NCBI GenBank assembly: GCA_021802685.1
Contig: JAJZRM010000230.1
Location: forward strand, 1 to 5,120
Length of the DNA: 5,120 nucleotides
Source: Deltaproteobacteria bacterium
Lineage (GTDB): Bacteria; Desulfobacterota; Deferrimicrobia; Deferrimicrobiales; Deferrimicrobiaceae
Direction: 5' to 3'
The notes beneath the pieces were generated by a model that worked only from the letters and a program-made list of their open reading frames with translations, did no database searches and was not told the DNA's origin. The position numbers were made by a program, and so were the translations under genes. Position 1 is the first letter of the stretch, and each line of letters starts with the position of its first letter. Below, one piece after another: positions 1 through 5,120 of the stretch.

Positions 1-25
1 TCTCGTCCTGGCCGTACTGGGTCAT
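1..25 (-). CDS. 5' end of an unidentified fourth gene of the fur-feoB operon (partial)
   Basis: An ATG at 25-23 overlaps the TGA (24-22) of the preceding cysteine-rich gene in an ATGA junction. The frame stays open to the window edge and encodes MTQYGQDE. A purine-rich ribosome binding site (GGAAAGG) lies just upstream, inside the last codons of the preceding gene. The overlap and the binding site support a genuine, translationally coupled start. Eight residues are too few to name the product. By context it may be another iron-related protein, such as a FeoA-domain protein or a DtxR-type metal regulator, but that is only a guess. Confidence 0.6.
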
Positions 26-228
26 GATGCCTTTCCTTTCGGGAACAGGGATTTCAGGAAATCGATCACCTTCGACTCGGGCATGGGAAAAGAGTACCGG
101 CATCTCGGGCAGCAGACAAGGGAGCAACTTTTCCCCATGGGGCATCCGGAGCGGCACCCCCTGTCCGAAGGATCGATCTCGAACTGGCACAGGGGGCACC
201 GGATCTTCGCGGAAGGGGCGCCGGACAT
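22..228 (-). CDS. Small cysteine-rich (zinc-ribbon-like) protein in the feo operon
   Basis: This 68-residue protein has no signal peptide or membrane segment. It carries eight cysteines: C11 and C14 (CPLC), C25 and C29 (CRSGC), C35, C39 and C40, and C43 (CCPRC). The tail (residues 51-66) could form a short amphipathic helix with basic residues. Paired CxxC motifs suggest binding of one or two metal ions, either Zn or an Fe-S cluster. The ATG at 228 shares one base with the feoB stop (TGATG) and has only a weak Shine-Dalgarno, so it is probably translated by reinitiation after feoB. I recall similar short cysteine-rich proteins beside feoB in Deltaproteobacteria-like genomes, but cannot name the family. 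It differs from FeoC (winged helix) and from the membrane-anchored FeoB-associated Cys-rich protein. It could be an Fe-S or zinc accessory factor for FeoB. The long open frame upstream of residue 1 is a shadow of feoB. The existence of the gene is well supported; its function is not. Confidence 0.8.
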   Translation of the reverse strand: MSGAPSAKIRCPLCQFEIDPSDRGCRSGCPMGKSCSLVCCPRCRYSFPMPESKVIDFLKSLFPKGKAS

Positions 229-2201
229 CAGAACCGGACCCCGAGCCACCGGGCCGCGGAATTGACCGCGGCCCCGACCAGGACGGCGAAGGGGAAAATG
301 AACAGGACCATCCCCGCCGCCACTTTTCCCCCGTGTTCCTTGACGATCACGAGCAGGTTGGCCAGGCACGGGATGAACAGGGTGATGGTGATCAGGCTCA
401 CCAGGACCTGGAGATTCGTGAGCAGCCCGGCCTTCGCCATGCTGAAGAGGCCCGCCGCGCCGTAGTCCCTTCGGAGGAACCCGATCAGAAACGCCTCCGC
501 CGTTTTCGGAGGCAGGTCCAGCGCCTTCACGACAAGGGGTTCCGACACCTTCTGGAGCCAAGGCAGGAGGCCGAAGCGGTCCGCCAGGAACAGGATCAGG
601 GTCCCGAGGATAAAGAGGGGAACGGCTTCCCGCAGGTACCATTCGATGCGAGCCATCGTTTTCACCAGGAGGTTTCCCGGTTTCGGCCAGCGGATCGGCG
701 GGATCTCCAGGATGAAGTCCGAGGACTCGCCCGGAATCACCTTCGCCGCCAGGAACCCCACCAGGAAGATGATCCCCACGAGCAGCAGGAGCCAGGTGAT
801 CGTGGCCGCCGGGCCCACCCCCGCGAGCATGCCGAGGATGACCCCGAGCTGCGCCGAACAAGGGACCCCCAGGGCGAGGAGAAGGGTGACGATGATCCGC
901 TCCCTCCGCGTTTCCAGGATCCGCGTCGTAAGGGTGGCCATCGTGTCGCACCCGAGCCCCAGGATCATCGGCAGGACCGCCTTCCCGTTGCACCCGATCC
1001 GCTTGAAGATCCTGTCCACCATCACGGCGAGCCGCGGGAGGTATCCCGAATCCTCGAGGATGCCGAATCCGAAGAAGAACGTCCCTACGATCGGCAGGAC
1101 GATGGCGATCGCGTAGGAGAGGGCCATCGAGATCATGCCGTACGGGCCGACGAGGAAATCCCGCGCGAGCGGCCAGGGGACCAGGCGGTCCACCGCCCAC
1201 GCCGCGGCCGGGACGATCCACTTCTCGAAGAGCCCGCTCTCCAGGAGATCGACGAGGAACCCCGCGCCGAATACCCCGACGAATTCGTACGCCAGGAAAA
1301 GGACCGCCAGCAGGATGGGAAGGCCGTACACCGGGTCCATCGCGAGCCTTCCGAACCGCTGCGCGAACTCGACCCCTTTCTCCGGGGCCTCCTCCCGTCC
1401 GAGGGTCCCCAGCAGGCGGTCGATCCAGGCGAGCCGGGCCTGGTTCACCCGGTAGGCCACGTCCTCCCCCGACTCCTCGGTGAGCCGGTTCCTCACGGCG
1501 TTCATCTCCCGGATCCGCTGCGCCGGGACGCTTTCGGCGAGCCACGGCGCGAGGGAATCGTCGCCGCACAGGAGCATGATCGCCAGCGCCCTCCCTCCCA
1601 CGGGGGTCTCCCTCGGAAGCAGCGCCTCCATCCCGGCGATGGCCGCCTCGATCCGCTCCCCGTAACGCACCGGGGCGACGGCGGGCGAAGGCCGTTCCAG
1701 GAGGGGAAGCAACCGGTCCGTGCCCTGTTTCCTCACGGCGACGGTCGGAACCGCGGGAACGCCGAGCTGCTCCTCCAGGAGCTCGAGGCGGGGCATCACT
1801 CCCCCGTTTCGCGCCTCGTCGGCCATGTTCACCGCGAGGACCAGCGGGACGCCCATCTCGGCCAGCTGGATGGTGATCATCAGGGAGCGCCGCATGTTCT
1901 TCGCGTCGCACACCTGGAGGATATGGGCGCCGGGCTCCCGCATCAGGATGTCCCGCGTGACCCGTTCGTCCTCCGACATGGGAAGCAGCGAGTAGACTCC
2001 CGGCGTGTCGATGATCTCGTAGACCGTGCCCCGGTCCCTCGCCTCTCCGCGGGTGATCTCCACGGTGGTGCCCGGGTAGTTCGACACGTTCACGTACCGC
2101 CCGGTGAGCGTTCCGAATACGACGCTCTTCCCTACGTTCGGATTCCCCACCAGGATGACGGTGGCGGCCTGGACTTCCCGTCCCTTGGTCACGGTGCTCA
2201 T
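228..2201 (-). CDS. feoB: Ferrous iron transport protein B (FeoB), divergent anaerobe-type variant
   Basis: This is the inner-membrane Fe(II) transporter with an N-terminal G domain, 657 residues. The G1 loop is GNPNVGKS (19-26), G2 is in YPGTTVE (42-48), G3 is DTPG (65-68) and G4 is NMAD (125-128). The G5 region (VAVRKQG, about 154-160) lacks the usual SA pair. Residues about 165-285 form the helical linker. The membrane part starts near residue 291 and contains two Gate-type halves. The first has EDSGYLPR (383-390), GLGCDTMA (415-422) and PCSAQ (447-451); the second has GFLRRDYGAAGL (574-585) and IPCLAN (610-615). Conserved cysteines are C418, C448 and C612. The ATG at 2201 is preferred to the one at 2234 because it overlaps the fur stop in ATGA and has an AAGGA site 8 nt upstream. 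The length is somewhat below that of E. coli FeoB (773 residues). It is co-transcribed with fur, so Fur/iron control is likely. No feoA is present in the window. Confidence 0.96.
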   Translation of the reverse strand: MSTVTKGREVQAATVILVGNPNVGKSVVFGTLTGRYVNVSNYPGTTVEITRGEARDRGTVYEIIDTPGVYSLLPMSEDERVTRDILMREPGAHILQVCDAKNMRRSLMITIQLAEMGVPLVLAVNMADEARNGGVMPRLELLEEQLGVPAVPTVAVRKQGTDRLLPLLERPSPAVAPVRYGERIEAAIAGMEALLPRETPVGGRALAIMLLCGDDSLAPWLAESVPAQRIREMNAVRNRLTEESGEDVAYRVNQARLAWIDRLLGTLGREEAPEKGVEFAQRFGRLAMDPVYGLPILLAVLFLAYEFVGVFGAGFLVDLLESGLFEKWIVPAAAWAVDRLVPWPLARDFLVGPYGMISMALSYAIAIVLPIVGTFFFGFGILEDSGYLPRLAVMVDRIFKRIGCNGKAVLPMILGLGCDTMATLTTRILETRRERIIVTLLLALGVPCSAQLGVILGMLAGVGPAATITWLLLLVGIIFLVGFLAAKVIPGESSDFILEIPPIRWPKPGNLLVKTMARIEWYLREAVPLFILGTLILFLADRFGLLPWLQKVSEPLVVKALDLPPKTAEAFLIGFLRRDYGAAGLFSMAKAGLLTNLQVLVSLITITLFIPCLANLLVIVKEHGGKVAAGMVLFIFPFAVLVGAAVNSAARWLGVRF

Positions 2202-2647
2202 TCGTTCCGTCCTTCCGCCCCGTTCGCTGCGCACTTGCGGCAGCGGCCGAAGATTTCAAGCCGGTGCGCCGCGGGGCGAAACCCGTGCCGGAGGGTCACG
2301 AGGTCCTGGAGCTTCTCGATGTCCTTGTTTTCGAACTCGATGACCGCCCCGCACACGGTGCAGACGAGGTGATCGTGGTGGGACGAGAGGCTGCTTTCAT
2401 AGCGGCGCGCCCCGTCGCCGAAGTCCAGCTCGGTCGCGTAACCCATCCGCGCGAGGAGCTTCAGGGTGCGGTAGACGGTGACGGCGCCGATCCGGGGGAA
2501 ACGCGTTCGTACCGCCCGCGTCAGTTCCTCGACGGTCGTGTGGTTCCGGGTCCGGAAGAACTGCTCCATGACGGCGGCGCGGCTCCGGCTCCTCTTTCCA
2601 CCGGCCGACAGGATCTCTTCCTCGATGTCTTTCAGGAGGGCTTTCAC
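2198..2647 (-). CDS. fur: Fur-family ferric uptake regulator
   Basis: This 149-residue protein is a metal-dependent transcriptional repressor. An N-terminal winged helix (about 1-85) contains the recognition-helix signature GAVTVYRTLKLL (54-65). The C-terminal metal-binding and dimerisation part carries HHDHLVC (90-96), CTVC (96-99) and CRKC (136-139). Ligands align with E. coli Fur at a constant +3 offset: H36, E84, H91 and H93 for one site; H90, D92, E111 and H128 for the other; C96 and C99 for structural zinc. The start is GTG at 2647. No in-frame ATG lies upstream before a TAA, and the GTG has no clear Shine-Dalgarno. It is the first full gene of the operon, overlaps feoB in ATGA, and sits behind a Fur-box-like site that suggests autoregulation. 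PerR or Zur are alternatives within the family, but the feoB linkage favours iron sensing. Confidence 0.93.
   Translation of the reverse strand: MKALLKDIEEEILSAGGKRSRSRAAVMEQFFRTRNHTTVEELTRAVRTRFPRIGAVTVYRTLKLLARMGYATELDFGDGARRYESSLSSHHDHLVCTVCGAVIEFENKDIEKLQDLVTLRHGFRPAAHRLEIFGRCRKCAANGAEGRNE
2210..2216 (-). promoter_or_regulatory. Ribosome binding site deciding the feoB start
   Basis: GGAAGGA on the minus strand lies 8 nt before the ATG at 2201. It sits inside the last codons of fur and supports this start over the upstream in-frame ATG at 2234, which would overlap fur by 37 nt. Confidence 0.65.
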
Positions 2648-2685
2648 CCGCGGGGCGATCCGCCGCTTTTGATCTTGAAATTCAT
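2644..2685 (-). CDS. Possible 13-residue leader peptide upstream of fur
   Basis: An ATG at 2685-2683 opens a short frame, MNFKIKSGGSPRG, ending in TGA at 2646-2644. The stop overlaps the fur GTG start as GTGA. Fur itself has no recognisable Shine-Dalgarno, so ribosomes finishing this ORF could reinitiate on fur. The predicted transcription start (about 2688) is only a few bases before this ATG, so it would be nearly leaderless. In E. coli, fur is translationally coupled to the upstream ORF uof, a known precedent for the architecture, but there is no sequence similarity claimed here. A chance ORF of this size is quite possible. Confidence 0.35.
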   Translation of the reverse strand: MNFKIKSGGSPRG

Positions 2686-2690
2686 TTTCA
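2676..2690. promoter_or_regulatory. Candidate Fur box (operator of the fur-feoB operon)
   Basis: On the minus strand the site reads TGAAAATGAATTTCA, an imperfect 7-1-7 dyad whose half-sites pair at 6 of 7 positions. It matches the 7-1-7 Fur consensus (TGATAAT-N-ATTATCA) at 11 of 14 positions by my count. It lies in an AT-rich island within GC-rich DNA, between the predicted -10 box and the fur start, covering the predicted transcription start. Binding of Fur here would block RNA polymerase and give iron-dependent autorepression. Confidence 0.55.
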
Positions 2691-2694
2691 CATT

Positions 2695-2723
2695 ACATTA
2701 CACGCGGGGCGTCCCCGGGTCAA
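2695..2723 (-). promoter_or_regulatory. Candidate sigma-70 promoter for the fur-feoB operon
   Basis: The -35 box TTGACC (2723-2718) matches 5 of 6 consensus bases. A 17-bp spacer follows, then TAATGT (2700-2695), which keeps the three most conserved -10 positions (T1, A2, T6). The predicted start is near 2688. It lies just downstream of the rplQ terminator and upstream of fur, where a promoter is expected. Confidence 0.6.
2705..2717. repeat. GC-rich dyad inside the promoter spacer
   Basis: CGGGG-CGT-CCCCG is a perfect 5-bp inverted repeat with a 3-bp centre, lying wholly within the -35/-10 spacer. It could be part of a second regulator's site, or simply chance in GC-rich DNA. Confidence 0.3.
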
Positions 2724-2743
2724 GATATCCCTCGCAGGCAGGG

Positions 2744-2776
2744 AAAAAAACGGCCCCGAAATCCCGGGGCCGTTTT
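2744..2776 (-). terminator. Intrinsic terminator of the rpsD-rpoA-rplQ operon
   Basis: A GC-rich stem (CGGCCCCG at 2751-2758 pairing with CGGGGCCG at 2765-2772, six-base loop) extends through AAAA/TTTT to a perfect 12-bp inverted repeat. On the minus strand it is followed by a run of seven T (2750-2744). It lies about 35 nt after the rplQ stop and about 20 bp before the fur -35 box, separating the two operons. The plus strand has only four T after the stem, so termination should be mainly of minus-strand transcripts. Confidence 0.9.
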
Positions 2777-2808
2777 CGAGCCGGCGTCATGCTTTCTTTA
2801 TATTTTTC

Positions 2809-3351
2809 CTAAGACTCGGCGGGTTTCTTGCGCGGTGCCCGTGCGGGTTTTACGTCCTGCCCCCCGCGGGCGGAGGGTTTCTTTTCCGCTTTTCCGCCGG
2901 CCCTCCCTTTCGGAGGAGCCGGCTTCTTCCCGGGCTTGTCGGCGGCTTTCTTCCCGGCGGCCTTCTTCTTCCCCTTGGCGGCGGCTTTTTTCTCTTCCGC
3001 CGGCAGGTATTCGAGGATCGCCATCTCCGCGCCGTCCCCCACGCGGAACCCGGTCCGGACGATTCGCGTGTAGCCCCCCGCCCTTGCGGTGAACCGCCCC
3101 GCCAGCGTATCGAACAGCTTGTCGGTCGCGCTCTTGTTGCTCAGCAGGGCGAACGCCGCGCGCCGGGCGTGGAGCGTGCCCCGCTTCCCCAGCGTGATCA
3201 GCCGGTCGCCTAGTCGGCGCAGCTCCTTCGCTTTCGGGACCGTGGTCTCGATCCGCTCCGAAAGCACGAGCGAGTTCATCAGGTTCCTGAGCAGCGCCTT
3301 GCGGTGCGCAGGGTTCCTTCCGAGTTTCCTGTGGTCATTGGCATGGCGCAT
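2809..3351 (-). CDS. rplQ: 50S ribosomal protein L17 with lysine-rich C-terminal extension
   Basis: L17 is a large-subunit protein located near the peptide exit tunnel. Residues 1 to about 118 are the conserved core: an L17-type N-terminus with KLGRNPAHRKALLRNL (9-24), ERIETTVPKAKELRR (32-46) and the terminal AEMAILEYLP (108-117). Residues 119-180 are an additional low-complexity tail with about 18 Lys and 4 Arg plus many Ala, Pro and Gly. The total of 180 residues compares with about 115-130 in most bacteria. The ATG at 3351 follows AGAGGA at 3363-3358. It is the last gene of the alpha operon, 30 nt after rpoA, and ends in TAG before a strong terminator. The tail is probably disordered and may bind rRNA. 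Confidence 0.97.
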   Translation of the reverse strand: MRHANDHRKLGRNPAHRKALLRNLMNSLVLSERIETTVPKAKELRRLGDRLITLGKRGTLHARRAAFALLSNKSATDKLFDTLAGRFTARAGGYTRIVRTGFRVGDGAEMAILEYLPAEEKKAAAKGKKKAAGKKAADKPGKKPAPPKGRAGGKAEKKPSARGGQDVKPARAPRKKPAES

Positions 3352-3381
3352 AAGGCATCCTCTTTAAAGTCTTTCAGTTGG

Positions 3382-4389
3382 TCAATCCTCTTCCCGCGGC
3401 GGGCTGTACTTTTCCGGCACGAAGCCTTCGACCTTCATCCCGAGGGAGAGCCCCATCCCGACCAGCACCTCCTTGATCTCGTTGAGGCTCTTCTTGCCGA
3501 AGTTCTTCGTCTTCAGCATCTCCTGCTCCGACCGCTGCACGAGCTCGCCGATGTACTTGATCTCCGCGTTCTTCAGGCAGTTGTACGCGCGAACGGAGAG
3601 CTCGAGCTCCTCCACGGGCTTGTAGAGATTCTCGTTTCCCGCCGCCTCGTCCAGCCGAAGCGGCTCGTCGGGCATATCCGCCTCGTCGTCGAAGTTTATG
3701 AAGACCGTCAGCTGGTCCTTCAGGATCTTCGCGGCGTAGGCCACCGCGTCGGCCGGAAGCATCGATCCGTCGGTCCACACTTCGAGCGTCAGCCGGTCGT
3801 AGTCGGTCTGCTGCCCGACGCGGGCGTTCGTCACGGTGAAGTTGACTTTCCGCAGGGGCGAGAAGATCGCGTCGATGGGAATCGTCCCGATGGGGGCGTT
3901 CTCCTCGAGGTTCCGTTCCGCGGAAACGTACCCCTTCCCCATCCGGACCGTCATTTCCATCTTCAGCTTCGCGTTATCGGAAAGCTCCGCGATGTGATGG
4001 TCGCGGTTCAGGATCTCGACCATGGGATCGTCCGTGATGTCCGAGGCCTTCACCCGGCAGGGGCCCTTGGCTTCGAGATACAGGGTCCGCTGCTCCGGGG
4101 AATGCATCCGGAGGCGGATCTCCTTGAGATTCAGGACGATGTCGGTTACGTCTTCCACGACCCCGACCATCGTCGAGAACTCGTGCTGAACCCCCTCGAT
4201 GCGCACGGAGGTGATGGCTCCGCCCTGGAGGGACGAAAGCAGGATCCTGCGGATCGCGTTCCCGAGGGTGGTTCCGAATCCGCGCTCCAGCGGTTCCGCG
4301 ACGAACTTCCCGTAATTGAACGTGGCCGTATCGGTCTGGACCTCGATCCGGCGGGGCTTGATGAGCTGCTTCCAATTTCGCTGAAACAT
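3382..4389 (-). CDS. rpoA: DNA-directed RNA polymerase subunit alpha
   Basis: Alpha dimerises to nucleate RNA polymerase assembly and its C-terminal domain contacts UP elements and activators. The protein is 335 residues, a normal length. The N-terminal assembly domain (about 1-232) includes [18 protein letters not shown] (36-53). An acidic linker (about 233-258) joins the C-terminal domain (about 259-320), with [12 protein letters not shown] (262-273) and [12 protein letters not shown] (295-306). R267 corresponds to E. coli R265, the key UP-element residue; N270, K300, S301 and E304 correspond to other DNA-contact positions. The ATG at 4389 has an AAGGGGGA binding site just upstream. It lies 30 nt after rpsD and 30 nt before rplQ, the standard order. 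Nothing looks truncated or unusual. Confidence 0.98.
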   Translation of the reverse strand: MFQRNWKQLIKPRRIEVQTDTATFNYGKFVAEPLERGFGTTLGNAIRRILLSSLQGGAITSVRIEGVQHEFSTMVGVVEDVTDIVLNLKEIRLRMHSPEQRTLYLEAKGPCRVKASDITDDPMVEILNRDHHIAELSDNAKLKMEMTVRMGKGYVSAERNLEENAPIGTIPIDAIFSPLRKVNFTVTNARVGQQTDYDRLTLEVWTDGSMLPADAVAYAAKILKDQLTVFINFDDEADMPDEPLRLDEAAGNENLYKPVEELELSVRAYNCLKNAEIKYIGELVQRSEQEMLKTKNFGKKSLNEIKEVLVGMGLSLGMKVEGFVPEKYSPPREED

Positions 4390-4419
4390 GCTTCCCCCTT
4401 CTCCTGCAGAGCGAGAGGT

Positions 4420-5046
4420 TTACTTCGAATACAGCTCGACGATCAGCTGCTCCTGGATCGGTTCCTGGATGTCCGCCCGCACCGGCAGCGCCTTGACGGT
4501 GCCCCGGAACGCGTCGCGGTCTAGTTCGAGCCAGGGCGGGATGCCCTTCCGGACCACGGCGTCGAGCGCTTCGTTCACGTTGGGGATCTTCCGGCTTTTC
4601 TCCCGGAGTTCGACGGCGTCGCCGGCCCGGACCAGGAAAGATGGGATGTTCACCTTCCTGCCGTTCACGACGAAATGGCCGTGACGCACGATCTGCCGGC
4701 TTTCGCGGCGCGTCTGAGCGAACCCCAGCTTGTACACCACGCTGTCGAGGCGGCGCTCCAGGAGGATCAGCAGGTTGTCGCCGGTCTTCCCCTTCATCCG
4801 TTCCGCCTTTTCGAAATAGTTGCGGAACTGCCGCTCCAGGATCCCGTAGATCCGCTTCGCCTTCTGCTTCTCGCGCAGTTGCACCCCGTAGTCGCTGTGC
4901 TTGGGCCGGCGCTGTCCGTGCTGGCCCGGGGGGTATCCCCTGCGCTTTATGGCGCACTTGTCGGTGAAGCAGCGGTCGCCCTTCAGGTAGAGCTCGACCC
5001 CTTCCCGACGGCACAATCTGCAAACGGCCTCTCGATACCTTGCCAA
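4420..5046 (-). CDS. rpsD: 30S ribosomal protein S4 (zinc-binding C+ form)
   Basis: S4 is a primary 16S rRNA-binding assembly protein, and in several bacteria a translational autoregulator of the alpha operon. The protein is 208 residues, a standard length. Cysteines 9, 12, 26 and 31 (C-X2-C-X13-C-X4-C) form the N-terminal zinc knuckle of the C+ class. The rRNA-binding S4 domain spans about 98-160, with [20 protein letters not shown] (98-117) and [16 protein letters not shown] (121-136). The start is TTG at 5046: it gives the canonical MARYR N-terminus, has GGAGGA 8 nt upstream, and no in-frame ATG precedes it in the window. It follows rpsK and precedes rpoA, as usual. Confidence 0.97.
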   Translation of the reverse strand: MARYREAVCRLCRREGVELYLKGDRCFTDKCAIKRRGYPPGQHGQRRPKHSDYGVQLREKQKAKRIYGILERQFRNYFEKAERMKGKTGDNLLILLERRLDSVVYKLGFAQTRRESRQIVRHGHFVVNGRKVNIPSFLVRAGDAVELREKSRKIPNVNEALDAVVRKGIPPWLELDRDAFRGTVKALPVRADIQEPIQEQLIVELYSK

Positions 5047-5054
5047 AGAAAATG

Positions 5055-5060
5055 TCCTCC
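5055..5060 (-). promoter_or_regulatory. Strong Shine-Dalgarno deciding the TTG start of rpsD
   Basis: GGAGGA on the minus strand lies 8 nt before the TTG at 5046. It supports initiation at this rare start codon, in agreement with the conserved MARYR beginning of S4. Confidence 0.8.
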
Positions 5061-5086
5061 TTGTCCCTTGGGGGTTGCCCCGGACA

Positions 5087-5120
5087 GACGCGCAGCCGCT
5101 TCGGCGGCCGGAAGCCGTTG
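5087..5120 (-). CDS. rpsK: 3' end of 30S ribosomal protein S11 (partial, expected stop absent)
   Basis: The frame starting at 5119 reads [11 protein letters not shown] down to 5087, closely matching the universal S11 terminus (typically NGCRPPKRRRV). The position, about 40 nt before rpsD, fits the standard rpsK-rpsD order. A stop should follow the last Val, but the next codon (5086-5084) is TGT, and the frame then stays open far into rpsD and rpoA. Changing one base (A to T at plus-strand position 5084) would restore TGA. This may be a sequencing or assembly error, or a real stop loss. Only the tail of the gene is in the window. Confidence 0.6.

Noticed and set aside
2202..2234. Alternative upstream feoB start at 2234 adding 11 residues
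   Set aside because: It would overlap fur by 37 nt and add an unconserved basic stretch, whereas the ATG at 2201 has a good binding site and an ATGA overlap.
229..2259. Long minus-strand open frame continuous with the cysteine-rich gene (745 codons in total)
   Set aside because: It is out of frame with feoB, whose motifs are intact, and its composition is dominated by Arg, Gly, Pro and His, typical of GC-rich shadow frames. Only the last 68 codons form a real gene.
24..2372. 782-codon plus-strand open frame antisense to feoB
   Set aside because: Low-complexity Arg/Asp/His/Pro-rich translation without any recognisable domain, lying opposite a conserved gene; a GC-bias shadow.
3304..4524. 406-codon plus-strand open frame antisense to rpoA
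   Set aside because: Mirrors the codon pattern of rpoA, has no family motif, and lies opposite a universally conserved gene.
3974..5023. 349-codon minus-strand frame across rpsD and rpoA, in frame with the rpsK tail
   Set aside because: It is out of frame with the intact S4 and alpha proteins and rich in Arg, Pro and Gly. It matters only because it shows that the S11 frame has no stop.
1..5120. CRISPR arrays, tRNA or rRNA genes, insertion sequences, phage or toxin-antitoxin genes
   Set aside because: No regularly spaced repeats, tRNA-like folds, transposase motifs or terminal inverted repeats were seen; the window is filled by conserved chromosomal genes.

Overview
The window is GC-rich bacterial DNA with every recognisable gene on the minus strand, so transcription runs from high to low coordinates. 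It holds the 3' end of a ribosomal-protein operon followed by a separate iron-uptake operon. The RNA polymerase alpha C-terminal domain, the four-cysteine S4, the Fur protein and the FeoB variant together suggest a Gram-negative, Deltaproteobacteria-like (Desulfobacterota/Geobacter-like) lineage. That placement comes from remembered family patterns, not from a search.

Region 1 (5120 down to 2809) carries the last codons of rpsK (S11), then rpsD (S4), rpoA and rplQ (L17). This is the conserved end of the bacterial alpha operon, with 30-nt gaps between rpsD/rpoA and rpoA/rplQ. rpsD starts with TTG behind a strong Shine-Dalgarno. rplQ has a lysine-rich tail of about 60 residues. The S11 frame lacks a stop codon where one is expected. 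A strong intrinsic terminator at 2744-2776 closes the operon.

Region 2 (2723 down to 2648) is a compact regulatory region. It has a candidate sigma-70 promoter (TTGACC, 17 bp, TAATGT), a Fur-box-like dyad over the predicted transcription start, and a 13-codon leader ORF whose stop overlaps the GTG start of fur in GTGA.

Region 3 (2647 down to 1) is fur, feoB, a 68-residue eight-cysteine protein, and the first codons of a fourth gene. The junctions are ATGA, TGATG and ATGA, so the four genes look translationally coupled. The likely logic is that Fur senses iron and represses its own operon; when iron is scarce the operon makes the FeoB ferrous iron channel and the small cysteine-rich partner. 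No feoA is visible. The most interesting points are the possible leader-peptide coupling of fur, the cysteine-rich Feo accessory protein, and the divergent FeoB membrane motifs.
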